Below are positions 23,632 through 31,070 of a stretch of 32,277 bases of DNA, piece by piece; position 1 is the stretch's first letter; each line of letters opens with the position of its first letter. The DNA is from an uncultured Eubacteriales bacterium (GTDB lineage Bacteria > Bacillota > Clostridia > Oscillospirales > Oscillospiraceae): NCBI GenBank assembly GCA_900545925.1, contig URAZ01000035.1, positions 1 through 32,277 on the forward strand, read 5' to 3'. Below the pieces are notes generated by a model. That model was given only the letters and a program-made list of their open reading frames with translations, made no database searches and was not told the origin of the DNA. The position numbers and the translations under genes were made by a program.

Positions 23632-25035
23632 ATGAAGAAGATTCTTGCACTGTTACTGGCATCGCTTCTGGTCATCAGCCTGTTTGCAGGCTGCGCGAAG
23701 CAGACCAATGACACCATGAAAAAAGACGAGCAGCCCGCCGCCAACGGCGAAACGGCGAAGGAAAACATGGGAGAAAAGACGGATGAGATGCCGATGGACG
23801 CAGAGAAGCCTACGATCACCTTCGTTCACGGCTACTACCATGACGAGTCCGAATGGCCCGCAGCGGCGCAGATGCGTCAGATCTATCAGGATTTTGCGGA
23901 TATGCACAAGGATGAGTTCACCTTTGTCGCGATCCCCGATGAATCCGGCGCGGAGGGCATCTACAACACAGCGCTCAACGACATCAGCGGCGGCAAGTTC
24001 TATGACATCGCCGACTTTGGCGGCTGGAACATCGTTCCCGTCGCAAGCGCGGCCGGTCTGATCCTTGACCTGAAGCCGTATCTGGATGGAGATGCCGGCT
24101 TCAAGGCAGGCGCAGGCGTCTGCTACGATCAGAATCTGACTGCGGATGGGAAAATCTATTCCGTTCGTGAGCAGATCGAAGCTGTTGGCTTCTGGTACAA
24201 CGAAGCGCTGTTCGCGCAGGCTGGCGCGAAGGTCCCCGCCGACTGGAGCACATGGGCGGACTTTGAGGAAGCAGTCGACAAGCTTGTTGACGCAGGTATT
24301 ACCCCGTTCGGCCTGAACGCAGGCTGGCCCACCAACATTCTGACGGCTGGCCGTTTCCAGGCGGACGAAGCGACCCGCGCATTCTATGCACAGGGCGCAG
24401 AGGTCGCATCGTTTGACGATCCCGCGTTCCGTGAGGTCATGACGTTCATGCAGGAGAAGGTTCTGCAGAAGATCGACTCCGCGAACTTTGGACCTGGCGG
24501 TGACGACGACGAGCAGTACCGCAATGACTTCTTTGACGGCAAGACCGCTATGCTCTTCAACGGCGTCTGGGATGCCGGCGGAAGCGTAGACTGTGCGGCG
24601 GGCGCGGAGAACATCAAGCCTGCCAACTTCCCGACGAACGAATCCGGCAAGCGCGCTTCCCTGATGTCCGGCGGCACGGGCTTTGTGGTATCGAACAGCC
24701 TGACCGACGCACAGACCGCAGCCTGCATCGAGTTCATCAAGTACATGACGAGCGAAGAGATCGCCAACAAGATCATCGCGTTCGGCATCGGCATGGCCCC
24801 GAATACCAACGTGGATTATACCACGCTGATGGACAGCGTTGACGCACCCGAGGCGAAGCTTCTGGTTTCCGCCTGCCAGCTCTGCATGGCGGCAGACTAT
24901 CAGGCGCTCGGACTTGGCAATGAGTTCGGTGACTTTGAGGGCGAGATCCAGTCCAAATACGCCGGCTTGAAGGACGGCAGCAAGACGGTTGACGATGTCG
25001 TCAAGGATCTTGATGCTGTGATTGCGGCAAACTGA
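23632..25035 (+). CDS. Sugar ABC transporter substrate-binding lipoprotein
   Basis: The ATG at 23632 follows GGAGGG. The 467-residue product starts with a lipoprotein signal (MKKILALLLASLLVISL, lipobox FAGC with Cys21), then a hydrophilic, Lys/Glu/Met-rich linker (about 22-62) that spaces the domain from the membrane. The binding domain shows FVHGYYHDESEWPAAAQMRQ, GKIYSVREQIEAVGFWYNEA and FFDGKTAMLFNGVWDAGG, typical of family 1 (CUT1) oligosaccharide-binding proteins. It is the first gene of an operon with two permeases and intracellular glycan enzymes, so the ligand is probably an oligosaccharide released by the giant surface enzyme. Coding is GC-rich and even. The exact ligand cannot be read from the sequence. 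Confidence 0.93.
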   Translation: MKKILALLLASLLVISLFAGCAKQTNDTMKKDEQPAANGETAKENMGEKTDEMPMDAEKPTITFVHGYYHDESEWPAAAQMRQIYQDFADMHKDEFTFVAIPDESGAEGIYNTALNDISGGKFYDIADFGGWNIVPVASAAGLILDLKPYLDGDAGFKAGAGVCYDQNLTADGKIYSVREQIEAVGFWYNEALFAQAGAKVPADWSTWADFEEAVDKLVDAGITPFGLNAGWPTNILTAGRFQADEATRAFYAQGAEVASFDDPAFREVMTFMQEKVLQKIDSANFGPGGDDDEQYRNDFFDGKTAMLFNGVWDAGGSVDCAAGAENIKPANFPTNESGKRASLMSGGTGFVVSNSLTDAQTAACIEFIKYMTSEEIANKIIAFGIGMAPNTNVDYTTLMDSVDAPEAKLLVSACQLCMAADYQALGLGNEFGDFEGEIQSKYAGLKDGSKTVDDVVKDLDAVIAAN

Positions 25036-25053
25036 TCACGATCCATGGTGACG

Positions 25054-25075
25054 AAGGGGGCGTAAAGCCCCCTTT
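25054..25075 (+). terminator. Intercistronic hairpin between binding protein and permease genes
   Basis: AAGGGGGC and GCCCCCTT form an 8-bp stem with a GTAAA loop and a short T-tract (TTT). It lies between the binding-protein stop and the first permease. Such leaky terminators or RNA-stabilising hairpins commonly give binding proteins higher expression than their permeases. Confidence 0.7.
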
Positions 25076-25104
25076 GCTATACCGCAAAGAAAGGATGACA
25101 CATT

Positions 25105-26040
25105 ATGAAGGCTGGAACAGCAGAGAAAACGGCTGCTCGTGCAATGGGAAAATATCGGAAACGAGGGTTTATTCTGGCCTTCCTTACCCCTTGTACGATC
25201 CTGTTTCTGATCGTCTATGCATATCCGCTGATCACGATTTTTCTGACCTCGTTCTGCAAATGGAACTATGAGAATTTCACCGCGCCGGAGTTTTTGGGAT
25301 GGTCAAACCTGTTTGATAATTATATCAAGCTGTTCCGCTACGACGCAAACTTCAAAATGGCGCTGGTCAACTCGCTCAAGTGGGTCGCGCTGACGCTGCT
25401 GATCCAGGTGCCGTTTACCATTCTGGTCGCGCTGACTCTGTCGAAAAAAATGCGCGGCTGGAAATTCACCCGCAATATGTTCCTGATCCCAAACATCATC
25501 TCGACCGCAGCGATCGGTCTGATCTTTCTGAACCTGTACAGTCCAGCGCGCGGCATCGTCACAGAGCTGTGCAATCTGATCTGGCCCGGGTCAGATGTGA
25601 GCGTTCTGTCTAACTCCAAATATGCGTTCTGGGGCGTTACCTTTACTTTTATCCTGTTCGGCGGCTCCAACTGCCTGCTGCTTTTGACACAGATTTTTTC
25701 CATTGATCCTGCTGTTTATGAAGCGGCCCGCATCGCAGGCGCGTCCGACCGGCAGATCGACTGGTATATCACGCTTCCGCTGCTGCGGCCGATGATCGGC
25801 ACCATCTCCGTTATGGCGGCAAACTACGGTCTGCTTCTTTACAACGAGATCGCGCTGATCACGTCCGGCGGCCCGGATAACGCCACGTATTCGCTGAGCT
25901 ACTATATCTACAAAACCTCGCTTGGAAGCACGAAGCTGAACTTTGCACGCGGAAACACCGCAGGCGTGATCCAGTTCATTCTCGGGATCGTGCTCGTCTG
26001 CCTGATCAACCGTGCATTCCGCTCGGATACATCGGACTAG
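25105..26040 (+). CDS. Sugar ABC transporter permease, MalF/UgpA type
   Basis: The 311-residue product has six membrane helices, the first at about 28-50 (FILAFLTPCTILFLIVYAYP). The cytoplasmic EAA loop that contacts the ATPase is clear: EAARIAGASDRQIDWYITLP followed by LLRPMIG near residue 210-235. The N-terminus is cytoplasmic and basic. It forms the first half of a CUT1-type heterodimeric channel with the next gene, which begins 13 bases after its stop. No ATP-binding subunit is encoded nearby, so a shared MsmX/MsmK-type ATPase from elsewhere in the genome is expected. Confidence 0.95.
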   Translation: MKAGTAEKTAARAMGKYRKRGFILAFLTPCTILFLIVYAYPLITIFLTSFCKWNYENFTAPEFLGWSNLFDNYIKLFRYDANFKMALVNSLKWVALTLLIQVPFTILVALTLSKKMRGWKFTRNMFLIPNIISTAAIGLIFLNLYSPARGIVTELCNLIWPGSDVSVLSNSKYAFWGVTFTFILFGGSNCLLLLTQIFSIDPAVYEAARIAGASDRQIDWYITLPLLRPMIGTISVMAANYGLLLYNEIALITSGGPDNATYSLSYYIYKTSLGSTKLNFARGNTAGVIQFILGIVLVCLINRAFRSDTSD

Positions 26041-26053
26041 GGGGTATCAAACA

Positions 26054-26881
26054 ATGAAACAAAGCAACGGTTCCTCAATTCCTGTAAAAGTGCTTCGGTA
26101 TCTGCTGATGGCGTTCGTGCTGGTCATTTCCCTGTATCCGATCCTGTGGGTACTTCTCAACTCCTTTAAGCAGACGCCTGGCGGTCTGGGTCTTCCAGAA
26201 AAATGGGTGTTTGACGGATACATCACCATCTTTACAAAGCTCAATATCGGTCAGTATTTTCTCAACAGCCTCATCGTGACCGTCATATCGACCGTGATCA
26301 GCGTCTTTGCCGTCTCTCTTGCGGCGTATGTGTCTGCACGGATCTCCTTTAAGGGAAAAAGTCTTGTGACGCTGATGTTCGCATCAACGCTGTTCATCCC
26401 GTCGATCTCCATCAGCTTTCCGATCTACCGGCTGCTCTCCGACCTAGGACTCAAGGATACGCTGACCGGTGTGATCTTTGTCTACGCCAGTCTCGGCATC
26501 GCGGTCACGTTTTTCATCCTCCGCAGCTACTTTCTCTCCATTCCAAAGGAAATGGAGGAGGCGGCCATGATGGACGGCTGCGGCTATATCAGCACCTATT
26601 TCAGGATCATTGTGCCGATCGCGAAGCCGGGCCTTGCCACAGCCGCGATCATGGCGTTTTTGAATAACTGGAATGAGTATTATTTTGCATCCATCCTGCT
26701 CAAATCCAAGGAGCACATGACGCTTCCCGCGCTGCTCGGTCAGTTTACGACGGCGTATTCCAAGAATCTGAACGGAATGTTTTCGGCGATCATCCTGATC
26801 GTCCTGCCCACCATCATCATCTTCTGCCTGCTGTCTGAAACGTTTGTCAAGTCGCTGACGGCAGGCGCCGTGAAAGGATAG
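26054..26881 (+). CDS. Sugar ABC transporter permease, MalG/UgpE type
   Basis: The start is set at the ATG at 26054, just after a GGGGG stretch; the frame extends upstream into the previous permease gene without a ribosome binding site. The 275-residue product has six membrane helices and the EAA loop EEAAMMDGCGYISTYFRIIV followed by PIAKPGL. The segment NNWNEYYFASILL, in the second-last membrane region, is typical of MalG-type proteins. It completes the importer channel with the upstream permease. The GH29 gene starts 3 bases after its stop, so coupling is tight. Confidence 0.95.
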   Translation: MKQSNGSSIPVKVLRYLLMAFVLVISLYPILWVLLNSFKQTPGGLGLPEKWVFDGYITIFTKLNIGQYFLNSLIVTVISTVISVFAVSLAAYVSARISFKGKSLVTLMFASTLFIPSISISFPIYRLLSDLGLKDTLTGVIFVYASLGIAVTFFILRSYFLSIPKEMEEAAMMDGCGYISTYFRIIVPIAKPGLATAAIMAFLNNWNEYYFASILLKSKEHMTLPALLGQFTTAYSKNLNGMFSAIILIVLPTIIIFCLLSETFVKSLTAGAVKG

Positions 26882-26884
26882 CCT

Positions 26885-28198
26885 ATGACAGAAAGAGAAA
26901 CACGGACACAGTGGTTCACCGAAGCGCGTTTCGGTATGTTCATTCATTGGGGCCTTTACGCGATCCCCGGGCGTGGCGAGTGGTACATGAGTGAGGCAAA
27001 GCTCCCTGCCGAGCAGTACGAGCGCTATATGCAGGAGTTTTCAGCAAAGGCCTATGACCCAAGAGATTGGGCGCGGCGCGCAAAGCGGGCAGGGATGCAG
27101 TATGTCGTGCTGACCGCCAAGCACCATGACGGCTTTTGCCTGTTTGATTCCAAGCTGACGGACTACAAAAGCACGAACGCCCCCTGCGGGCGTGACCTCG
27201 TGCGGGAATTTGTGGACGCGGTGCGCGCCGAGGGGCTGCGCGTGGGCCTGTACTACTCCCTGATCGACTGGCATCACCCGGATTTCCCAAAATACAACGA
27301 CTGCAATCATCCCATGCGCGGCGATCCCACCTATCAAGATGAGAAGATCGACTTTGACCGCTACCTTGCCTATATGCACGGACAGATCGAGGAGCTGGTC
27401 ACGAATTACGGCAGGATCGACATTCTCTGGTTCGATTATGCCTATGACGAGCTGCGCGGCGAGGCGTGGAGGGCGACAGAGCTGATCCGGATGGTGCGCC
27501 GCCATCAGCCGGACGTCATCATTGACAATCGGCTGGAAACAAGCGGCGAGGGCTTCGGCAGTCTTGTCACCGAGCAGCCCGCATATTATAGCGGCGACTT
27601 TGTCAGCCCCGAACAGATCCTGCCGCCGGAGGGCATCCGCAATGTGCGCGGCGAGCGCGTACCGTGGGAGCTGTGTACGACGATGAACAACAACTGGGGC
27701 TACAACCCCTATGATACAGACTACAAGCCTGCGTCCATGCTGATCCGCAAGCTGGTCGAATGCGTCAGCAAGGGCGGCAACATGATCCTGAATGTCGGAC
27801 CTGACGCGAACGGTCGGTTTAATGACGCAAGCTGTCGGCTGCTGGATGAGATCGGCACATGGCTGGCAGTCAACGGCGAGAGCATCTACGGCTGCGGCAG
27901 CGCTGACGTACCGAAGCCGGACTGGGGCTGGTACACAAAGAAGGATAGCCGCATCTATGCGCATATTCTGGAAAACCCCATTGGGCCGCTGGCGCTGACG
28001 GGGCTTGACGCAAAGCGCGTCGGCGCGGTGCGGCGGCTGGCAGACGGCAGCGAGGTGCTGCGTGGAGAGAGCTGGATCACAAATGCTTACGAAAACCTTG
28101 CATTTGTCACACTTGGCACGATCCCGCACTTTACCTATCTGCTTCCAGATCCGGCTGACACCGTGCTGGAGATCGAATATAAGGAGGCTTGCCTATGA
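26885..28198 (+). CDS. GH29-family alpha-L-fucosidase, cytoplasmic
   Basis: The 437-residue product has no signal peptide. The GH29 catalytic barrel is recognisable from the start: WFTEARFGMFIHWGLYAIPG (about 10-29), VLTAKHHDGFCLFDS (about 75-89) with the substrate-binding His pair, YYSLIDWHHPDF (123-134), and IDILWFDY (178-185), where Asp184 is the predicted nucleophile. NMILNVGPDANGRF (near 295-310) closes the catalytic part, and a small C-terminal beta domain follows. The acid/base Glu is poorly conserved in this family and is not assigned. The protein would remove fucose from imported oligosaccharides, such as the alpha-1,2-fucose of A/B/H antigens or alpha-1,3/4-fucose of Lewis types; the linkage is not decidable here. 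It lies between the permeases and the Gfo/Idh/MocA gene, overlapping the latter by 4 bases. Confidence 0.93.
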   Translation: MTERETRTQWFTEARFGMFIHWGLYAIPGRGEWYMSEAKLPAEQYERYMQEFSAKAYDPRDWARRAKRAGMQYVVLTAKHHDGFCLFDSKLTDYKSTNAPCGRDLVREFVDAVRAEGLRVGLYYSLIDWHHPDFPKYNDCNHPMRGDPTYQDEKIDFDRYLAYMHGQIEELVTNYGRIDILWFDYAYDELRGEAWRATELIRMVRRHQPDVIIDNRLETSGEGFGSLVTEQPAYYSGDFVSPEQILPPEGIRNVRGERVPWELCTTMNNNWGYNPYDTDYKPASMLIRKLVECVSKGGNMILNVGPDANGRFNDASCRLLDEIGTWLAVNGESIYGCGSADVPKPDWGWYTKKDSRIYAHILENPIGPLALTGLDAKRVGAVRRLADGSEVLRGESWITNAYENLAFVTLGTIPHFTYLLPDPADTVLEIEYKEACL

Positions 28199-29454
28199 AT
28201 CCAATTACCGCGATCGTTTTGGGCGCGGGTCAGCGCGGCGCGAACGTCTATGCCGCCTACGCGCTGAGCTTCCCGAACGAGCTGAAAATCGTCGGCGTGG
28301 CGGAGCCGCGCGCAGATCGCCGCGCCGCATTTGCCAAGGAGCACGGCATTCCCGAAAGCCGCTGCTTTGCAGGCTGGGAGGACGCGCTCAGACAGGACAA
28401 ATTCGCAGACTGTGTATTCGTCTGCACACAGGATCGGATGCACTTCGAGCCGGTCATGCAGGCGCTGGAAAGGGGCTATGACGTGCTGTGCGAAAAGCCG
28501 ATGAGCTATGACCGCACGGAGCTGATCGCAATGGGCGAAAAGGCGAGGCAGACCGGGCGCGTGCTGTCCATCTGCCATGTACTGCGCTATTCCCCGTTCT
28601 TCGTGAAGCTCAAGGAACTGATCGACAGCGGCGCAATCGGTCAGCTTGTCTCCATCCAGCATATCGAAAGCGTCGGCTACTGGCACATGGCGCACAGCTT
28701 TGTGCGCGGGAACTGGAGCCGCAGTGAGGATAGCTGCCCGATGATCCTGGCAAAGTGCTGCCACGACACGGACATCCTGACATGGCTTGCCGGCAGCTCG
28801 TGTGCGGCGGTCAGCAGCTTTGGCTCCCTCGCGCATTTCAACGCCGCGCACAAGCCGGACGGTGCGACGGAATACTGTCTGGACGGGTGTATACACCGGG
28901 ATTGCTGCCCGTATTACGCGCCGCGCTTCTATCTGGAGCATCCAAAGGCCGTTTCCGATGGATTTGTCTCTGTGGTGAGCCTTGATCCTTCCCGTGAAGC
29001 GGTTCTGAACGCACTGCAGCGCGGCCCGTATGGCCGGTGCGTCTATCAGTGTGATAACAATGTTGTAGACAATCAGGTCGTGAACCTGCTGTATGAAAAT
29101 GGCGTCAGCGTCAGCATGACGATGTGCGCCTTTACAGAGCATTGTGAGCGGATCATCAATGTGATGGGCAGCTGCGGACAAATTCGGGGCAACATGGAAT
29201 CGTCTACGCTGGAGATCAGCGATTTTGCGTCCGGGAATCATACAACACTGCACGTTCACACGCCAGCCGGCGGACACAGCGGCAGTGACGCCGCCATGAT
29301 GCGAGACTTCCTGCAGACACTGCATCGCGGCGGCGGGAGCAAAACAAGCGCGGACGCGTCGGTGGAAAGCCACCTGATCGCGCTGGCCGCAGAGGAAAGC
29401 CGCCTGCGCGGCGGAGAAGCCATTGACATGAATGAATGGAGGACAAACGAGTGA
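28195..29454 (+). CDS. Gfo/Idh/MocA-family NAD(P)-dependent enzyme
   Basis: The ATG at 28195 (AAGGAGG, 7 bases upstream) overlaps the fucosidase stop in an ATGA. The 419-residue product has an N-terminal Rossmann fold (IVLGAGQRGANVYAAYA, residues about 7-23) and the family motif CEKPM (99-103). It also has the active-site helix ILAKCCHDTDILTWL (near 183-197). A cysteine-rich stretch (CLDGCIHRDCCPYYAPRFYL, about 228-247) is seen in a Firmicutes/Bacteroides branch of the family. Members are sugar dehydrogenases, but the fold also includes NAD-dependent glycosidases such as GH109 alpha-N-acetylgalactosaminidases. Lying between a fucosidase and the CE18-like protein, it probably acts on an imported sugar or glycoside. 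Which of the two reactions it performs cannot be settled from sequence alone. Confidence 0.85.
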   Translation: MNPITAIVLGAGQRGANVYAAYALSFPNELKIVGVAEPRADRRAAFAKEHGIPESRCFAGWEDALRQDKFADCVFVCTQDRMHFEPVMQALERGYDVLCEKPMSYDRTELIAMGEKARQTGRVLSICHVLRYSPFFVKLKELIDSGAIGQLVSIQHIESVGYWHMAHSFVRGNWSRSEDSCPMILAKCCHDTDILTWLAGSSCAAVSSFGSLAHFNAAHKPDGATEYCLDGCIHRDCCPYYAPRFYLEHPKAVSDGFVSVVSLDPSREAVLNALQRGPYGRCVYQCDNNVVDNQVVNLLYENGVSVSMTMCAFTEHCERIINVMGSCGQIRGNMESSTLEISDFASGNHTTLHVHTPAGGHSGSDAAMMRDFLQTLHRGGGSKTSADASVESHLIALAAEESRLRGGEAIDMNEWRTNE

Positions 29455-30383
29455 GTATTCTGAAAAACGCGGTATGCCCGCAGCACATCCCGACCTATGA
29501 CGGCTCTGATCAGTCCACGCACCCTTCGGTGCTGCGCTTTGACGCTCCTTGGCACGGATACCTGTACTGGATGGCAATGACGCCGTATCCCTATAACAAT
29601 GATGGATTGGAGGATCCGTCCATTCTGGTTTCCAATGACGCGCAGACATGGATCGTTCCTGAGGGACTGACAAATCCGCTGACCCCTGCGCCGAAGCCCG
29701 GTCATAACTGCGACGTGGAGCTTGTTTACAACAAAGAGCGTGATGAGCTGTGGCTGTATTATGTGGAGGCGGACGATATTGTGCAGTCGTGGGTCAAGCT
29801 GATGCGCTCAGCCGACGGCGTTCACTGGACGAAGCCGGAGATCGTGCTCCACGACCCGGTGCAGAAATACAGCATTCTGTCGCCCTGCATCCAGCGTATG
29901 CAGGATGGAAGCTGGCGGATGTGGTATGTTGATACCGGAAATACGGGGTATCAGAACCAGGACAATAAGGTTCGCACCCGCACCTCGGAGGACGGTCTGC
30001 ATTGGAGCGCGGAGGAGACCTGCGAGGATCTCGCGCAGCCCGGTTATCAGCTCTGGCATCTGACGATCTGGCGCGATCCTGCGGATGATACGCTGCACGC
30101 GATCTATCCTGCGTATCCGAACGGCACGAACTGCGATTACTGCAAGCTGTTTTACGCGGTCAAGGAAACGAGCCAGCCATGGAAAGTTTTTCCGAATCCG
30201 CTGATGGAGCAGGGCAAGGACGGCAGCTGGGATGATTTCTGCCTGTACCGCACAGCATTCCTGCTGGATCGTGAGGCAGACGTGCTGCGCGTCTGGTACG
30301 GCGGAAAGAAAAAATCCGATGCGTCGTGGGGAATCGGTTACACAGAGGGCCGGTACAGTCAAATTTGCGCTGCGTTGGAGTGA
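29451..30383 (+). CDS. Cytoplasmic CE18-like/GH43-fold beta-propeller protein
   Basis: The GTG at 29451 is preferred over the ATG at 29436: it overlaps the previous stop in a GTGA and has GGAGG 8 bases upstream. The 310-residue product has no signal peptide and is clearly homologous to the propeller domain in the giant secreted enzyme: HPSVLRF, YWMAMTPYPYNNDGLEDPSI, NPL, HNCDVELVYN..RDELWLYYV, WHLTIW and the final VWYGGKK..ASWGIGYTE. Glu54, His85, Asp88 and His203 line up with Glu441, His474, Asp477 and His622 there. From memory, the CE18 GalNAc deacetylase of Flavonifractor plautii binds its metal with His97, Asp100 and His252 and uses Glu64. The spacing pattern Glu-31-His-3-Asp fits well. 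A GH43-like glycosidase is the alternative, but the usual blade-1 catalytic Asp is replaced by His (HP instead of DP). Confidence 0.7.
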   Translation: MSILKNAVCPQHIPTYDGSDQSTHPSVLRFDAPWHGYLYWMAMTPYPYNNDGLEDPSILVSNDAQTWIVPEGLTNPLTPAPKPGHNCDVELVYNKERDELWLYYVEADDIVQSWVKLMRSADGVHWTKPEIVLHDPVQKYSILSPCIQRMQDGSWRMWYVDTGNTGYQNQDNKVRTRTSEDGLHWSAEETCEDLAQPGYQLWHLTIWRDPADDTLHAIYPAYPNGTNCDYCKLFYAVKETSQPWKVFPNPLMEQGKDGSWDDFCLYRTAFLLDREADVLRVWYGGKKKSDASWGIGYTEGRYSQICAALE

Positions 30384-30399
30384 TAAAGTCAAACACACA

Positions 30400-30425
30400 C
30401 GCGCCGGATTACAAAATCCGGCGCG
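30400..30425 (+). terminator. Hairpin between the propeller and nucleotidyltransferase genes
   Basis: CGCGCCGGATT and AATCCGGCGCG form a perfect 11-bp stem with an ACAA loop. The following TACATTTTG is a weak T-tract, so partial termination is likely, with some read-through into the nucleotidyltransferase, kinase and galE genes. Confidence 0.75.
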
Positions 30426-30449
30426 TACATTTTGTAAAGAGAGGTCAGC

Positions 30450-31070
30450 ATGAGAAAAATAACGCTAGTCATCATGGCTGCCGGAATGGGCAGCCGCTTC
30501 GGGGGGCTCAAACAGATCGAGCCGATTGATCCGGAAGGACATATCATCATCGACTTTTCCCTGTTTGACGCATGGCGCGCTGGTTTCCGCGATGTGGTGT
30601 TCATCATCAAGCGCGAGATGGAAGCGGAGTTCCGCGAATGCATCGGCGACCGCATGGAGCAGTATTTCCATGTGTCCTACGTCTATCAGGATCTTGACCG
30701 CCTGCCGGAGGGCATAGAGGCTCCGGAGGGACGCACAAAGCCGTGGGGCACCGGCCATGCGCTGGCCTGCTGCAAGGGCGTGGTAAACGGTCCGTTTGCC
30801 GTCATCAATGCGGATGATTTCTACGGGAGCACGGCATTCTCGGAAATCTATGATTTTCTGGCGGCACAGACCGATGAGAGCAAGTATGCCATGGTCGGCT
30901 ATCGCCTGAAAAATACGGTGACGGAGTTCGGCTCCGTGGCGCGCGGCGTCTGCGAGATCGAAGACGGGATGCTGACCGGTGTGACCTACCGCGAGGATCT
31001 GGCATCTGTCAAGGAAGCCGTGGCCAGGATGAAGGCGGAGGGCATTTATACGGAGGAGCTTTGGAAATGA
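30450..31070 (+). CDS. Sugar-phosphate nucleotidyltransferase with internal deletion
   Basis: The 206-residue product has a good GAGAGG ribosome binding site. Its N-terminus is the nucleotide-binding part of a sugar-1-phosphate nucleotidyltransferase: IMAAGMGSRFGGLKQIEPID (about 8-27), WGTGHALACC (99-108) and the metal-binding NADDFYGS (110-117). From memory, family members in Firmicutes are about 300 residues and end in GVTY.ED...V......L...G.Y...LW. Here that ending (GVTYREDLASVKEAVARMKA) follows directly after RGVCEIEDGMLT at residue about 176. About 95 residues of the sugar-binding half therefore seem to be missing in frame. The gene may have lost activity. It overlaps the kinase gene by 4 bases, so it belongs to the HexNAc/galactose salvage unit. 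Confidence 0.8.
   Translation: MRKITLVIMAAGMGSRFGGLKQIEPIDPEGHIIIDFSLFDAWRAGFRDVVFIIKREMEAEFRECIGDRMEQYFHVSYVYQDLDRLPEGIEAPEGRTKPWGTGHALACCKGVVNGPFAVINADDFYGSTAFSEIYDFLAAQTDESKYAMVGYRLKNTVTEFGSVARGVCEIEDGMLTGVTYREDLASVKEAVARMKAEGIYTEELWK

Noticed and set aside
28135..29673. 512-codon minus-strand frame, and similar ones at 27041-28129 and 31046-32029
   Set aside because: They are opposite to the oxidoreductase, fucosidase and kinase genes, which show complete family motifs on the plus strand.
29451..30383. Plain GH43 arabinosidase/xylosidase assignment for the propeller protein
   Set aside because: The propeller repeats fit, but the blade-1 catalytic Asp-Pro is His-Pro and an HNCD/WHL pattern is conserved instead, so a metal-dependent activity is the better hypothesis, though not proven.
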